64,000 nucleotides of DNA from positions 51,588-115,587 of the forward strand of contig DWVJ01000011.1 in the NCBI GenBank assembly GCA_019120315.1. Reading direction: 5' to 3'. This document shows, piece after piece, positions 36,003 to 44,872 of this stretch. This DNA is from Candidatus Ruminococcus avistercoris (GTDB lineage: Bacteria > Bacillota > Clostridia > Lachnospirales > Lachnospiraceae). Position 1 is the stretch's first letter. Every line of letters starts with the position of its first letter. The notes beneath the pieces are model-generated. The model saw nothing but the letters and a program-made list of their open reading frames with translations. It was not told the origin of the DNA and did not search any database. The position numbers were made by a program, and so were the translations under genes.

Positions 36003-38144
36003 ATGGACATCACTCAGGTGTTAAGCGAAGAGCTTCATATAAAAAAATGGCAGGCAGAAGCGGCCGTGAATCTGATTGACCAGGGAAATACCATCCCCTT
36101 TATTTCACGTTATCGTAAGGAAGCTACCGGATCTTTAAACGATGAGGTGCTGAGAAATCTCTTTGATCGGCTGAATTACCTTCGCAATCTGGAAGAGAAA
36201 AAAAGCCAGGTGCTCTCTGTGATAGAAGAACAGGGAAAGCTGACGGATGAATTAAAGATACAGATTCAAAATGCAAGGACCCTGGTGGAGGTGGAAGATA
36301 TCTATCGGCCTTACCGTCCAAAACGCAGAACCAGGGCGACCATAGCAAAGGAAAGAGGATTGGAACCGCTGGCAGCGCTGATCAGTCTGCAGATGACGAA
36401 AAAACCACTGGAAGAGGAGGCGGCTGCCTTTGTGTCGGCGGAAAAAGAGGTCAATACACCGCAGGAGGCCATCGCCGGAGCCTGCGATATCATTGCGGAA
36501 ACCATCGCAGACGACGCCGGCTATCGAAGCCGTATCCGGGAGATGACCATGAAAAAAGGGGTTCTCTCTTCGACTGCCAAAGACGAGAGTCAGCAGTCCG
36601 TGTATGAAATGTATTATGCGTTTGAAGAGCCGGTGTCAAAAATCGCCGGTTACCGGATCCTGGCGCTGAACCGGGGGGAAAAGGAGAAATATCTGGCGGT
36701 GAAGCTGACGGCTCCCCAGGAGGAGATTCTCTCCTGGCTGGAAAAGCAAGTGATCCTCCGGGAGAATCCCTGCACGTCGCCGGCGCTGAAAGCAGCGGTG
36801 GAGGACAGTTACCATCGTCTCATCGCTCCTTCCGTGGAGCGGGAGATTCGAAATGAGTTGACGGAAAAAGCGGAGGACGGCGCCATCCGGGTGTTCGGCA
36901 AAAATCTGGAACAGCTTCTGATGCAGCCGCCCATCGCCGGCCAGACTGTGCTGGGCTGGGATCCGGCCTTTCGCACCGGCTGCAAGCTGGCAGTGGTGGA
37001 CGCTACCGGTAAAGTGTTGGATACTGCAGTGATCTATCCTACGGCGCCCACCACAAAAGCCAAACAGGAGGCGGCGAAAGAGACGCTGAAAAAGTTAATC
37101 GAGAAATATCATGTAACACTCTTTTCCGTGGGAAACGGGACGGCTTCCCGGGAATCGGAGCAGTTTATCGTGGAACTGCTGCGGGAAATCTCCCAGCCGG
37201 TGCAGTATATCATTACCAACGAGGCGGGAGCCTCTGTGTACTCTGCCAGCAAGCTGGCGACAGAGGAATTCCCCAATTTCGATGTGGGACAAAGAAGCGC
37301 CGCTTCCATCGCAAGGCGGGTGCAGGATCCCCTGGCGGAACTGGTGAAAATCGATCCCAAAGCCATCGGTGTGGGACAGTACCAGCATGATATGAATCAG
37401 AAAAAACTGGGAGAAGCTCTCCACGGCGTGGTGGAAGACTGCGTGAATAAAGTGGGAGTGGACCTGAATACGGCATCCGCTTCACTGCTGGAGTATATCT
37501 CCGGTGTGTCCAAAACGGTGGCGAAAAATATCGTGGCGTATCGGGAGAAGAACGGAAGATTCCACAATAGAAAAGAATTGCTGAAGGTGGAAAAACTGGG
37601 GCCGAAAGCCTATGAGCAGTGTGCCGGTTTCATGCGTATCGCCGGCGGAGATCAGCCCCTGGATGGTACCAGTATCCATCCAGAAAGCTACGAGGCGGCC
37701 GGAAAGCTGTTGCATGATCTGGGATATGGACTGGAGTGGATCGCTCAGTCCGGCCCCAAAATCATTAAAATTCAGGATTATAAAAAGACGGCTGACAGGA
37801 TCGGCGTAGGAGAGCCTACGCTTCGTGATATGGTAAAGGAATTATGCAAACCCGGCCGAGATCCCAGAGAAGATATGCCAAAGCCGGTGCTGCGTTCCGA
37901 TGTGCTGGAGATGAAAGATCTGAAAGAGGGGATGATTCTCAAGGGAACCGTCCGCAATGTGATCGATTTTGGCGCCTTTGTGGATATCGGCGTTCATCAG
38001 GACGGTCTGGTACATATTTCCCAGATGTCTGATAAATATATCCGCCATCCCCTGGAAGCGGTCAGCGTGGGAGATGTGGTGGAAGTGAAAGTGCTGGGAG
38101 TGGATCCGGTCAAAAAGAGAATCAGTCTGACCATGAAACTGTAG
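36003..38144 (+). CDS. tex: Tex family RNA-binding transcription accessory protein
   Basis: 713 residues from the ATG at 36003 (GGAGGA upstream). Domain order is as in Tex: N-terminal helical region with PFISRYRKEATGSL, YqgF/RNase H-like domain (VLGWDPAFRTGCKLAVVD), helix-hairpin-helix pair (LNTASASLLEYISGVSKTVAKNIV), and a C-terminal S1 domain (LKGTVRNVIDFGAFVDIGVHQDGLVHIS). Tex binds structured RNA and influences transcription and stress survival. The Nudix gene follows 10 bases later. Confidence 0.96.
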   Translation: MDITQVLSEELHIKKWQAEAAVNLIDQGNTIPFISRYRKEATGSLNDEVLRNLFDRLNYLRNLEEKKSQVLSVIEEQGKLTDELKIQIQNARTLVEVEDIYRPYRPKRRTRATIAKERGLEPLAALISLQMTKKPLEEEAAAFVSAEKEVNTPQEAIAGACDIIAETIADDAGYRSRIREMTMKKGVLSSTAKDESQQSVYEMYYAFEEPVSKIAGYRILALNRGEKEKYLAVKLTAPQEEILSWLEKQVILRENPCTSPALKAAVEDSYHRLIAPSVEREIRNELTEKAEDGAIRVFGKNLEQLLMQPPIAGQTVLGWDPAFRTGCKLAVVDATGKVLDTAVIYPTAPTTKAKQEAAKETLKKLIEKYHVTLFSVGNGTASRESEQFIVELLREISQPVQYIITNEAGASVYSASKLATEEFPNFDVGQRSAASIARRVQDPLAELVKIDPKAIGVGQYQHDMNQKKLGEALHGVVEDCVNKVGVDLNTASASLLEYISGVSKTVAKNIVAYREKNGRFHNRKELLKVEKLGPKAYEQCAGFMRIAGGDQPLDGTSIHPESYEAAGKLLHDLGYGLEWIAQSGPKIIKIQDYKKTADRIGVGEPTLRDMVKELCKPGRDPREDMPKPVLRSDVLEMKDLKEGMILKGTVRNVIDFGAFVDIGVHQDGLVHISQMSDKYIRHPLEAVSVGDVVEVKVLGVDPVKKRISLTMKL

Positions 38145-38154
38145 GAGGATAGCC

Positions 38155-38775
38155 ATGGAGAAAATCAAAGGAATTCGTGCCATGTCGGAAAACCCTCATC
38201 TGAATCTGTACGAACTGAAGGCGGTCAATAAAAAGGGCAGGGAATTTCCTTATTATCTGGCTTCCCGCGGGAAAAGGGAAGATGAGCTGAAGCTGAGGAC
38301 GAGAATCAACCGTCCCGACGGGGTGGTGATTTTCGGTGTAAAACGGGGGAATACCCCGGCGCAGGACCGGGTGGTTCTGGTACGGCAGTACCGCTACACC
38401 ATCGATGACTATATTTATGAATTGCCTGCCGGTTTGGTGGAAGAAGGGGAAGATTACCATTTGGCGGCCGTACGGGAGATGAAGGAGGAGACGGGGCTGA
38501 CACTTCACCCCCTGACTGTGGAGGAAAGATACGAAAGACCATTTTTCACCACCATCGGCATGACGGATGAATCCTGCGCCGCCGTCTACGGCTATGTGGA
38601 GGGAACCATCTGTGACTCCTTCCAGGAGGACAGCGAGGAGATCGAGGTGGTGCTGGCAGACCGTAAAGAAGCTGCGCGTATTCTGCAGGAGGAGAACGCG
38701 GCCATCATGTGTGCTTATCACTTGATGCATTTTCTTCATGATGAAGATGTATTTGACTTTCTGCGCCAGGTATAA
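38155..38775 (+). CDS. Nudix hydrolase, ADP-ribose pyrophosphatase-like
   Basis: 206 residues. A complete Nudix box G-x5-E-x7-REMKEETGL is present at about residues 95-117, preceded by VVLVRQYRYTIDDYIYELPAGL as in ADP-ribose pyrophosphatases. It should cleave nucleoside diphosphates linked to another group. AGGAGGATAGCC lies before the ATG. Likely co-transcribed with tex. Confidence 0.9.
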   Translation: MEKIKGIRAMSENPHLNLYELKAVNKKGREFPYYLASRGKREDELKLRTRINRPDGVVIFGVKRGNTPAQDRVVLVRQYRYTIDDYIYELPAGLVEEGEDYHLAAVREMKEETGLTLHPLTVEERYERPFFTTIGMTDESCAAVYGYVEGTICDSFQEDSEEIEVVLADRKEAARILQEENAAIMCAYHLMHFLHDEDVFDFLRQV

Positions 38776-38815
38776 ATCGGTTCCTGCAGCATAAGGATAA
38801 GAAAAAGGGTTTTTT

Positions 38816-40540
38816 ATGGGTGATCAGAAACTGGAAAATCTTTTGAATCTTGCGCTGGGAGCTACACAGCAGGAACGGCGGGAATCCCTGGAACTGGAGG
38901 TGGGATACGATATACAAGACCAGTTGTGGGAACTGATCGTGCAGTTTTCCGGACAGCCGGAAGAACTTGCTATGGAAGGGGCGGAGATTACTCCCCTTCT
39001 GGGACAGTATGCCATTGTCCGGCTTCCCCAGGATCTGATAGCTCCCTTTGCCAGCCGGACCGCGGTGGAATATGTGGAAAAGCCCAAGCGTCTGTTTTTT
39101 GCGCTGGACCAGAGCCGGACTGCGGCCTGTATCAATCAGGTGCAGACCGGCCTTTTTCATCTGAAAGGAGAGGGAGTCTGGGTGGCCTGTATCGATTCGG
39201 GAATCGATTACCGCCACCCGGACTTTCTGCGTCCTGACGGAACCAGCCGTATCCTGTATCTGTGGGATCAGACCATACCAGGCAGCCCGCCGCCGGGTTA
39301 TCAGCTGGGCAGCCTGTATACACGGGAGGATATCAACCGGGCTCTGCGCTCCGGGGCTTCCCTGGAGGTGGTGCCAAGCCGGGATTTCAGCGGACACGGT
39401 ACATCGGTGATGGGAGCGGCGGCGGGCAACGGCGCGGCAAGCGGCGGAATCTACCGGGGTCCGGCCTCAGAAAGCGATCTGATCGTGGTGAAACTGGGAA
39501 CACCGGGAGAGGATTCCTTTCCTCGGACGACGGAACTGATGCAGGCGGTGGATTTCGTGGTGCGGCTGGCTGCGCAAGAGGGGATGCCGGTGGCGGTAAA
39601 CTTAAGCTTCGGCAATGCTTATGGTTCTCACAGCGGAGATTCTCTGCTGGAAACCTATCTGGATCAGGCGGCGGGAACGGGCCGATGTGTGATCTGCGCC
39701 GGTACGGGAAACGATGCGGCGCTGGGCGGACATTATGCGGGTACTCTCACAGAAGGTGTTCCCCGTGATGTGCAGCTGGCGGTGGGAACTTATGAAACGA
39801 CGCTCAACGTGCAGCTGTGGAAACGGTATGTGGATGAGGTGGGAGTCGTGGTGATTCACCCGGACGGCACCCGGGTGGGGCCGATCCGGGCGGTGCAGGA
39901 ACCGCAGCGGCTGCGCCTTGGCGGGACGGAAGTGCTGTTTTATTACGGGGAGCCGGCGCCTTACAGCATGGCCCAGGAAATCTATTTTGATTTTCTGCCA
40001 AAGGGAAGCTATATCGACAGCGGCGTCTGGACTTTTCGCCTGGTTCCGGAAAAAATCGTGGAGGGGGAGTTTGATCTGTGGCTTCCTGGAGGGCAGGTGC
40101 TGGGGGCGGCCACCCGGTTTTATGACCCGGATCCTGGCAGGACGCTTACGATTCCCTCCACCGCCCGGCGTGTCATCTCCGTGGGAGCCTATGATTCCCG
40201 CGCCCTTTCCTATGCTGCATTTTCCGGGAGAGGGTATACCCGAGTGACGAATCAGGTGAAGCCGCTTCTGGCGGCGCCGGGAGTGGATATAACGGTTCCA
40301 AAAGCGGGAGGAGGTTATCACAGCGTGACAGGTACGTCCTTCGCAGCGCCTCTGGTGACGGGAAGCGCGGCGCTTTTGATGTCTTGGGGAATTGTACAGG
40401 GAAATGATCCTTATCTGTATGGGGAAAAGGTAAAAGCCTATCTGGCAAAAGGAGCGCAGCCGCTGCCTGGTTTTGAAAAATATCCTAACTCACAGGTGGG
40501 GTACGGCGCGCTTTGCCTGCGGGAAAGTCTGCCGATTTGA
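38816..40540 (+). CDS. S8 family subtilisin-like protease (Csp-like)
   Basis: 574 residues. The complete catalytic triad is visible: Asp in ACIDSGIDYRHPDF, His in DFSGHGTSVMGAA, Ser in GTSFAAPLVTGSAALLM, plus the oxyanion region CAGTGNDAALGG. About 120 residues inserted between His and Ser domains (around 300-420) are beta-rich, as in the jelly-roll of clostridial Csp germination proteases. No signal peptide; the N-terminal 90 residues resemble a prodomain. It may process a spore or germination protein, as CspB does for SleC; this is inference. Confidence 0.88.
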   Translation: MGDQKLENLLNLALGATQQERRESLELEVGYDIQDQLWELIVQFSGQPEELAMEGAEITPLLGQYAIVRLPQDLIAPFASRTAVEYVEKPKRLFFALDQSRTAACINQVQTGLFHLKGEGVWVACIDSGIDYRHPDFLRPDGTSRILYLWDQTIPGSPPPGYQLGSLYTREDINRALRSGASLEVVPSRDFSGHGTSVMGAAAGNGAASGGIYRGPASESDLIVVKLGTPGEDSFPRTTELMQAVDFVVRLAAQEGMPVAVNLSFGNAYGSHSGDSLLETYLDQAAGTGRCVICAGTGNDAALGGHYAGTLTEGVPRDVQLAVGTYETTLNVQLWKRYVDEVGVVVIHPDGTRVGPIRAVQEPQRLRLGGTEVLFYYGEPAPYSMAQEIYFDFLPKGSYIDSGVWTFRLVPEKIVEGEFDLWLPGGQVLGAATRFYDPDPGRTLTIPSTARRVISVGAYDSRALSYAAFSGRGYTRVTNQVKPLLAAPGVDITVPKAGGGYHSVTGTSFAAPLVTGSAALLMSWGIVQGNDPYLYGEKVKAYLAKGAQPLPGFEKYPNSQVGYGALCLRESLPI

Positions 40541-40630
40541 CGCTTTAAAACGTTAATGCCTATGATTGCCCGGCGGTTTGTTTTCTGCTAAAATAAGCGG
40601 GTATCATATCACGAGGGAGGACTTGTAACA

Positions 40631-41989
40631 GTGAGCGGAAGAGAACAATTTAAATCACGTCTGGGCTTTCTGCTGATCTCGGCAGGCTGTGCGATCGGCA
40701 TCGGAAATGTGTGGAGGTTTCCATATGTGGCGGGACAAAACGGAGGCGGAATCTTCGTTTTATTTTATCTGCTTTTTCTGGCCATCGTCGGCGTGCCTAT
40801 CCTGAGCATGGAGTACGCAGTGGGAAGAGCCAGTAAAAAAAGCCCGGTAAAAGCTTATCAGGCGTTGGAAAAGCCTGGACAGAAGTGGCATCTGCACGGT
40901 TATGTGGCGCTTCTGGGGAACTATGGCCTGATGATGTTTTATACGACGGTAACCGGGTGGATGCTGTACTATTTCTACAGTTTTGTGACGGGAAAATTCG
41001 ACGGTATCGGCACGGAGCAGGTACAGGGGATTTTCAATGACATGCTGGGCAGCGCCGGTACCAATATATTATGGATGGTTATTGTGGTTGTACTGGGAAT
41101 CCTCATCTGTTCCATGGGACTGCAAAACGGTGTGGAGCGGATCACCAAGGTGATGATGATTGGCCTGCTGGCGATCATGGTGGTACTGGCAGTAAACGGA
41201 TTTTTCCTGGACGGCGCAGTGGAAGGTTTGAAATTCTATCTGCTTCCCGATGTGGAAAGGATGAAAGAAGTGGGACTTGGCAATGTCATCGTGGCGGCCA
41301 TGAATCAGTCTTTCTTTACGCTGAGTCTGGGAATCGGAGCCATGGCTATTTTCGGCAGCTATTTGGGCAGAGAGCGAACTTTGTTGGGGGAAGGCATCCG
41401 CGTGGCGGCGCTGGATACGTTTGTGGCGATCACAGCCGGACTGATCATTTTCCCGGCCTGCTTTGCCTTCGGAGTAAATCCGGACAGCGGGCCCAGTCTG
41501 ATCTTTATCACACTGCCCAATGTATTTTTATCCATGCCGGGAGGAAGGTTTTGGGGAAGCCTGTTCTTTTTGTTTATGTTTTTTGCGGCTTTCTCTACTA
41601 TCATCGCCGTCTTTGAAAATATCATTGCCTGTACCATGGAACTGTGGGGAATGGAACGAAAGAAAGCAGCCGCGGTCAATCTGGTTGTCATCATTCTGAT
41701 TTCTCTGCCCTGCGTGTTTGGGTACAGTATCTGGCAAAATTTCCAGCCGCTGGGCGAAGGCACCGCGGTACTGGATCTGGAGGATTTTATTGTCAGCAAT
41801 ATCCTGCTGCCGTTGGGATCCCTGGTTTACCTGTTGTTCTGCACTTCCCGCTGGGGATGGGGCTTTAAGAATTATCAGCAGGAAGCCAACTACGGTACGG
41901 GGCTGAAAGTGCCCAACTGGATGAGGATCTATGTGTCGGTGATTGTGCCCATTGCCGTGATCATTATCTTCCTGCAGGGAATTCTGTAA
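40631..41989 (+). CDS. Sodium-dependent transporter of the NSS/SNF family
   Basis: 452 residues from a GTG with GGGAGGA upstream. About 11 membrane helices. The opening LGFLLISAGCAIGIGNVWRFPYVAGQNGGG is the signature of bacterial LeuT-like transporters, with the unwound TM1 that binds Na+ and amino acid. It imports amino acids or related compounds with Na+. Followed by a perfect-stem terminator. Confidence 0.94.
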   Translation: MSGREQFKSRLGFLLISAGCAIGIGNVWRFPYVAGQNGGGIFVLFYLLFLAIVGVPILSMEYAVGRASKKSPVKAYQALEKPGQKWHLHGYVALLGNYGLMMFYTTVTGWMLYYFYSFVTGKFDGIGTEQVQGIFNDMLGSAGTNILWMVIVVVLGILICSMGLQNGVERITKVMMIGLLAIMVVLAVNGFFLDGAVEGLKFYLLPDVERMKEVGLGNVIVAAMNQSFFTLSLGIGAMAIFGSYLGRERTLLGEGIRVAALDTFVAITAGLIIFPACFAFGVNPDSGPSLIFITLPNVFLSMPGGRFWGSLFFLFMFFAAFSTIIAVFENIIACTMELWGMERKKAAAVNLVVIILISLPCVFGYSIWQNFQPLGEGTAVLDLEDFIVSNILLPLGSLVYLLFCTSRWGWGFKNYQQEANYGTGLKVPNWMRIYVSVIVPIAVIIIFLQGIL

Positions 41990-42019
41990 TCAGGGAAATC
42001 TGTCACTGTGTAAAAAAGA

Positions 42020-42063
42020 AAATGCCGTACAGAGGATCGGTTTTGACTCTCTGTACGGCATTT
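42020..42063 (+). terminator. Bidirectional terminator with perfect 15-bp stem
   Basis: AAATGCCGTACAGAG (42020-42034) and CTCTGTACGGCATTT (42049-42063). It separates the SNF transporter from the convergent substrate-binding lipoprotein. Confidence 0.85.
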
Positions 42064-42076
42064 GTATATTGGGATT

Positions 42077-43078
42077 TTATTGATTGGCCGCTTTTTCGGC
42101 GAAATCCGTATTGATCAGTTCATCGTAAGGAACCCTTGCGGAAAGTTCTCCCGCTTCATCCAGGATATCCTGCAGCAGTTCGAAGCTTTCCTGGCTAAAG
42201 ATCAGATCTTCTTTCCAGGTATCCTGCTGGTGGTATCGCGTTACGATGGCGGTGATGGTGTCGGGATCCGTCTCTTCAAACTGAGGCGCGATAACCTGGG
42301 CGATTTCTTCCGGTGTATGTGAGTTTACATAATTCATACCTTTTTGCATGGCATTGGTAAACTTCTGGATGATTTCCGGGTTTTCTTTCAGATAGCTGGA
42401 TTTAGCGCTGTAGGCGGTATACGGTACGTAACCGGAATCCACGCCGAGGGAAGCGACGACGTATCCGTCCCCCTGCTGCTCCAGCAAAGTGGCGCTTGGC
42501 TCGAATTCCACTGTAAAATCTCCCAGACCGCCGGAAAAGGCAGCTGCCGTGGAACCAAAATCAATACTCTGATCAATGTTCATATCTTTCGCCGGATCCA
42601 GCCCGTTTTTTTTCAAAATGTATTCAAATACCATCTGCGGCATTCCGCCTTTTCGGCCGCCCAGAATTTCCTGTCCTTTCAGATCAGACCACTGGAAGTT
42701 TTCCATCGGCTGCCGTGATACCAGAAAGTTTCCGGCTCTCTGGGTCAGTTGGGCAAAATTTACGACTGGATCCTCTGCGCCTTCCAGGTACGTGTAGATG
42801 GAAGCCTCCGCTCCCATAAAACCGATATCGGCCTCCCCGGAAAGAACGGCGGTCATGGTTTTGTCTGCTCCATAGCCGTTTACCAATTCCAGATCCAGAC
42901 CCTCTTCAGCAAAGTAGCCCTTTTCCAGGGCCACGTACTGAGGTGCGTAAAAAACAGAATGGGCGACTTCGTTCAGTGTCACCTTAACTGCAGATTCTTC
43001 TTTGCTGCCGCAGCCTGCCAGCAGCAAAACGCCGGATAAAACCAGACTCAGCAATCCGGCTGTCAGTCTTTTTTTCAT
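42077..43078 (-). CDS. ABC-type substrate-binding lipoprotein (NMT1/SsuA-like)
   Basis: 333 residues. Lipoprotein signal with lipobox LLLAGC (Cys about 23). The mature part is a periplasmic-binding fold of the NMT1/THI5/TauA class: SVFYAPQYVALEKGYFAEEGLDLELVNG and AVLSGEADIGFMGAEAS. Such proteins feed ABC importers for thiamine precursors, alkylsulfonates or nitrate. No permease or ATPase gene is adjacent, so its partner lies elsewhere. GGAGG lies before the ATG. Confidence 0.9.
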   Translation of the reverse strand: MKKRLTAGLLSLVLSGVLLLAGCGSKEESAVKVTLNEVAHSVFYAPQYVALEKGYFAEEGLDLELVNGYGADKTMTAVLSGEADIGFMGAEASIYTYLEGAEDPVVNFAQLTQRAGNFLVSRQPMENFQWSDLKGQEILGGRKGGMPQMVFEYILKKNGLDPAKDMNIDQSIDFGSTAAAFSGGLGDFTVEFEPSATLLEQQGDGYVVASLGVDSGYVPYTAYSAKSSYLKENPEIIQKFTNAMQKGMNYVNSHTPEEIAQVIAPQFEETDPDTITAIVTRYHQQDTWKEDLIFSQESFELLQDILDEAGELSARVPYDELINTDFAEKAANQ

Positions 43079-43154
43079 ACGATACCTCCAGATATACTAG
43101 TGATATAATATATTAAAAAAAGACTGATTTGGTGTATGAAAACGAGATGTTGCG

Positions 43155-43397
43155 TTACAGCGCCTTGTTCTGGAAATCAAAGAGATCTTTGACAGGAACC
43201 TCCAGCGCTTCTGCGATATCAAAAAGCTTGTTGAGCGAGATGGAGGTTTTGCTGTTTGGCGCTTCGATGTTGCTCATATGGGTACGGCTGATATGTACCA
43301 TCTCTGCCAGTTCCATCTGGGTCAGTCCTCTTGCCCGACGGTAGTATGCAATGGTCAGGCCCAGAAGGCGTAACTCGTTCATGCGTTTATAATCCAT
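43155..43397 (-). CDS. Small XRE-family regulator, copy 1
   Basis: 80 residues, a single HTH_3 domain: LGLTIAYYRRARGLTQMELAEMVHISRTHMSNIEAP, then SLNKLFDIAEALEVPVKDLFDF. About 84 percent identical by eye to the adjacent copy at 43523-43765, so a tandem duplication. AAGGAGA precedes the ATG. The promoter region between the copies carries a perfect 12-bp inverted repeat. The target is unknown; autoregulation is plausible. Confidence 0.85.
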   Translation of the reverse strand: MDYKRMNELRLLGLTIAYYRRARGLTQMELAEMVHISRTHMSNIEAPNSKTSISLNKLFDIAEALEVPVKDLFDFQNKAL

Positions 43398-43405
43398 GAG
43401 AAATC

Positions 43406-43454
43406 TCCTTTTCTATTATGATACTTATAGTTTAGAGGTTTGAATAGAAAAGGA
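43406..43454. repeat. Perfect 12-bp inverted repeat between the two XRE copies
   Basis: TCCTTTTCTATT (43406-43417) and AATAGAAAAGGA (43443-43454), 25 bases apart. On the minus strand the proximal arm covers the ribosome binding site of copy 1 and the centre holds TATAAG/CATAAT -10-like bases. A candidate operator. Confidence 0.6.
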
Positions 43455-43522
43455 AACAAAACAAGCCAGTATAAATGCAACGTGAAAAAATGCAAAATAA
43501 AAGCGAAAGACGAAACCTCTTT

Positions 43523-43765
43523 TTAAAGAGAGGTGTTTTGAAAATCAAACAGGTTTTTGACCGGCACTTCCAGGGCTTCCGCAATGTCAAAAAGTTTATT
43601 GAGGGAAAGGGAAGTTTTGCTGCCGGGGGCCTCGATATTGCTGATGTGGGTACGGCTGATGTGTACGGCTTCTGCCAGTTCCATCTGAGTCAGTCCGCGA
43701 ATCCTGCGGTAGTATGCGATGGTCAGGCCCAGAAGGCGCATATCATTTAAGCGTTTATCATTCAT
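43523..43765 (-). CDS. Small XRE-family regulator, copy 2
   Basis: 80 residues from the ATG at 43765, with AGAGGA 6 bases upstream; the ATG at 43771 abuts that site. This gives the same length as copy 1. HTH sequence LGLTIAYYRRIRGLTQMELAEAVHISRTHISNIEAP. It overlaps the end of the CYTH gene by 8 bases, so it is translationally coupled to it. An AACCTCTTT-type hairpin lies at the stop. Function: DNA binding, target unknown. Confidence 0.85.
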   Translation of the reverse strand: MNDKRLNDMRLLGLTIAYYRRIRGLTQMELAEAVHISRTHISNIEAPGSKTSLSLNKLFDIAEALEVPVKNLFDFQNTSL

Positions 43766-44228
43766 GTTCATTCCTCTTTTCTGCGGTGGGTAAACTTAAA
43801 GTACTGTTGTGATACAGGGGAGAATAGGTAACTTCCTCGCCAAACCAGGACGGCGGTGTAAACGCCTCTGCTGCCTCTTTGGAAGGAAATTCCACCTCTG
43901 CCAGATAAAGGCCTTCATAGGGAGCAGCGAAAACGTCCAATTCAGCTGTCAGATCATCCTGCAGGGGAATAAGCCAGCGTTTTTTGGATAAGATGATGCC
44001 ATCGGCTTTTTCCAGCAGGTGGCGGTATGACTCCTGGTTCAAGGGCAGGTTATATTCTTCGCGGGCAAGGAAACCTTTTGATTTATAAGTTAGAATGTAG
44101 TCGTCATCCTGCCGGCGGATTCGTATGACCGGATCGGTGCACAGGTAAGCCTGTTGGATATTATGGCAGGTATACCGGGTTAGATCCTCCGGCAGGCGGT
44201 CAATCAGAAATTTTCGTTCAATTTCCAA
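43758..44228 (-). CDS. CYTH domain protein (triphosphate tunnel metalloenzyme-like)
   Basis: 156 residues from a TTG start at 44228 with GGGAGGG 7 bases upstream. The N-terminus MEIERKFLI is the CYTH ExExK motif; VIRIRRQDDDYILTYKSKG and AELDVF...LYLAEVEF give the remaining basic and acidic tunnel residues. The family includes tripolyphosphatases, thiamine triphosphatases and class IV adenylate cyclases; the substrate here is unknown. It is the first gene of a unit with an XRE regulator and has a strong promoter. Confidence 0.88.
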   Translation of the reverse strand: MEIERKFLIDRLPEDLTRYTCHNIQQAYLCTDPVIRIRRQDDDYILTYKSKGFLAREEYNLPLNQESYRHLLEKADGIILSKKRWLIPLQDDLTAELDVFAAPYEGLYLAEVEFPSKEAAEAFTPPSWFGEEVTYSPLYHNSTLSLPTAEKRNEHE

Positions 44229-44263
44229 AGCAGATCCCTCCCAAGTGATTTTTTACTGGTATT

Positions 44264-44292
44264 ATTATAACATGAATAAAGATCAGATACAA
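44264..44292 (-). promoter_or_regulatory. Strong promoter of the CYTH-XRE unit
   Basis: Minus strand TTGTAT (44292-44287), 17-base spacer ending TGT, TATAAT (44269-44264): a -35 plus extended -10. Confidence 0.7.
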
Positions 44293-44314
44293 AAAAGATG
44301 TGTTATATTATACA

Positions 44315-44343
44315 TTGCAAAAGAAAAGTAAAAGTGGTATAAT
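44315..44343 (+). promoter_or_regulatory. Strong plus-strand promoter pointing antisense into an XRE gene
   Basis: TTGCAA (44315-44320), 17-base spacer ending TGG, TATAAT (44338-44343). Transcription would begin near 44350, just inside the 3' end of the minus-strand XRE gene at 44347-44700. No convincing plus-strand ORF follows, so an antisense RNA is the simplest reading. Confidence 0.55.
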
Positions 44344-44346
44344 AAG

Positions 44347-44700
44347 TCAAACTCCTTCCTGATGGTTGTGATGCAGTGATTTTTTATAGGAAATGAAAGT
44401 CTGTACATCCCGCTTGTCGGCGTCGGACAGAGACTGAAAATCTGCAATTAATTGTGCCAAGGTGTAATTTACAGCGCTGGAATCCGACTTATTATTAGCG
44501 GGCTTTATCAGCAGATCCACCGGGATATCGTAAAGGTCGGCTATATCTGAGAGAATTTCTACGCTGGGAATTCTGCGTCCGTTTTCGTAATTGCAGTATG
44601 ACTGGCGCTGAATGTTCAGAATATCGCCCAGGTATTCCTGCGTGTATCCGTGTGCTTCACGGAAAAAGCGCAGGTTGTGAGCCAGTACTTCCAGATCCAT
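44347..44700 (-). CDS. XRE-family transcriptional regulator
   Basis: 117 residues from the ATG at 44700, preceded by an excellent AAGGAGGTG site; an upstream frame to 44766 lacks one. The HTH is at residues 1-65: LAHNLRFFREAHGYTQEYLGDILNIQRQSYCNYENGRRIPS. The C-terminal tail (about 75-117) is helical: LAQLIADFQSLSDADKRDVQTFI. An extended -10 TGCTATAAT lies at 44730-44725. Upstream is a GCAAC-type inverted repeat that may be its operator, shared with the divergent small ORF. Confidence 0.87.
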   Translation of the reverse strand: MDLEVLAHNLRFFREAHGYTQEYLGDILNIQRQSYCNYENGRRIPSVEILSDIADLYDIPVDLLIKPANNKSDSSAVNYTLAQLIADFQSLSDADKRDVQTFISYKKSLHHNHQEGV

Positions 44701-44798
44701 AGTCCACCTCCTTAATTTTACGTTATTATAGCAAAGTGCCTTTGGAAAACGGATAGCGGGCAACAAAATGAATACCTACAAAGAAAAAATGAGAAAAA

Positions 44799-44817
44799 TA
44801 GCAACGTTTTGTTGCTA
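44799..44817. repeat. Perfect 7-bp inverted repeat over a promoter
   Basis: TAGCAAC-GTTTT-GTTGCTA. The right arm overlaps an extended -10 TGCTATTAT (44813-44821) that points to the small ORF at 44873. A further half-site GCAACAAAA lies at 44760-44768. A candidate operator for the divergent XRE regulator. Confidence 0.5.
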
Positions 44818-44872
44818 TTATGGCGTAAAGTGAGTAAGATTATAGATAAGGAGAGAAGGAGCACCGGGAGAT

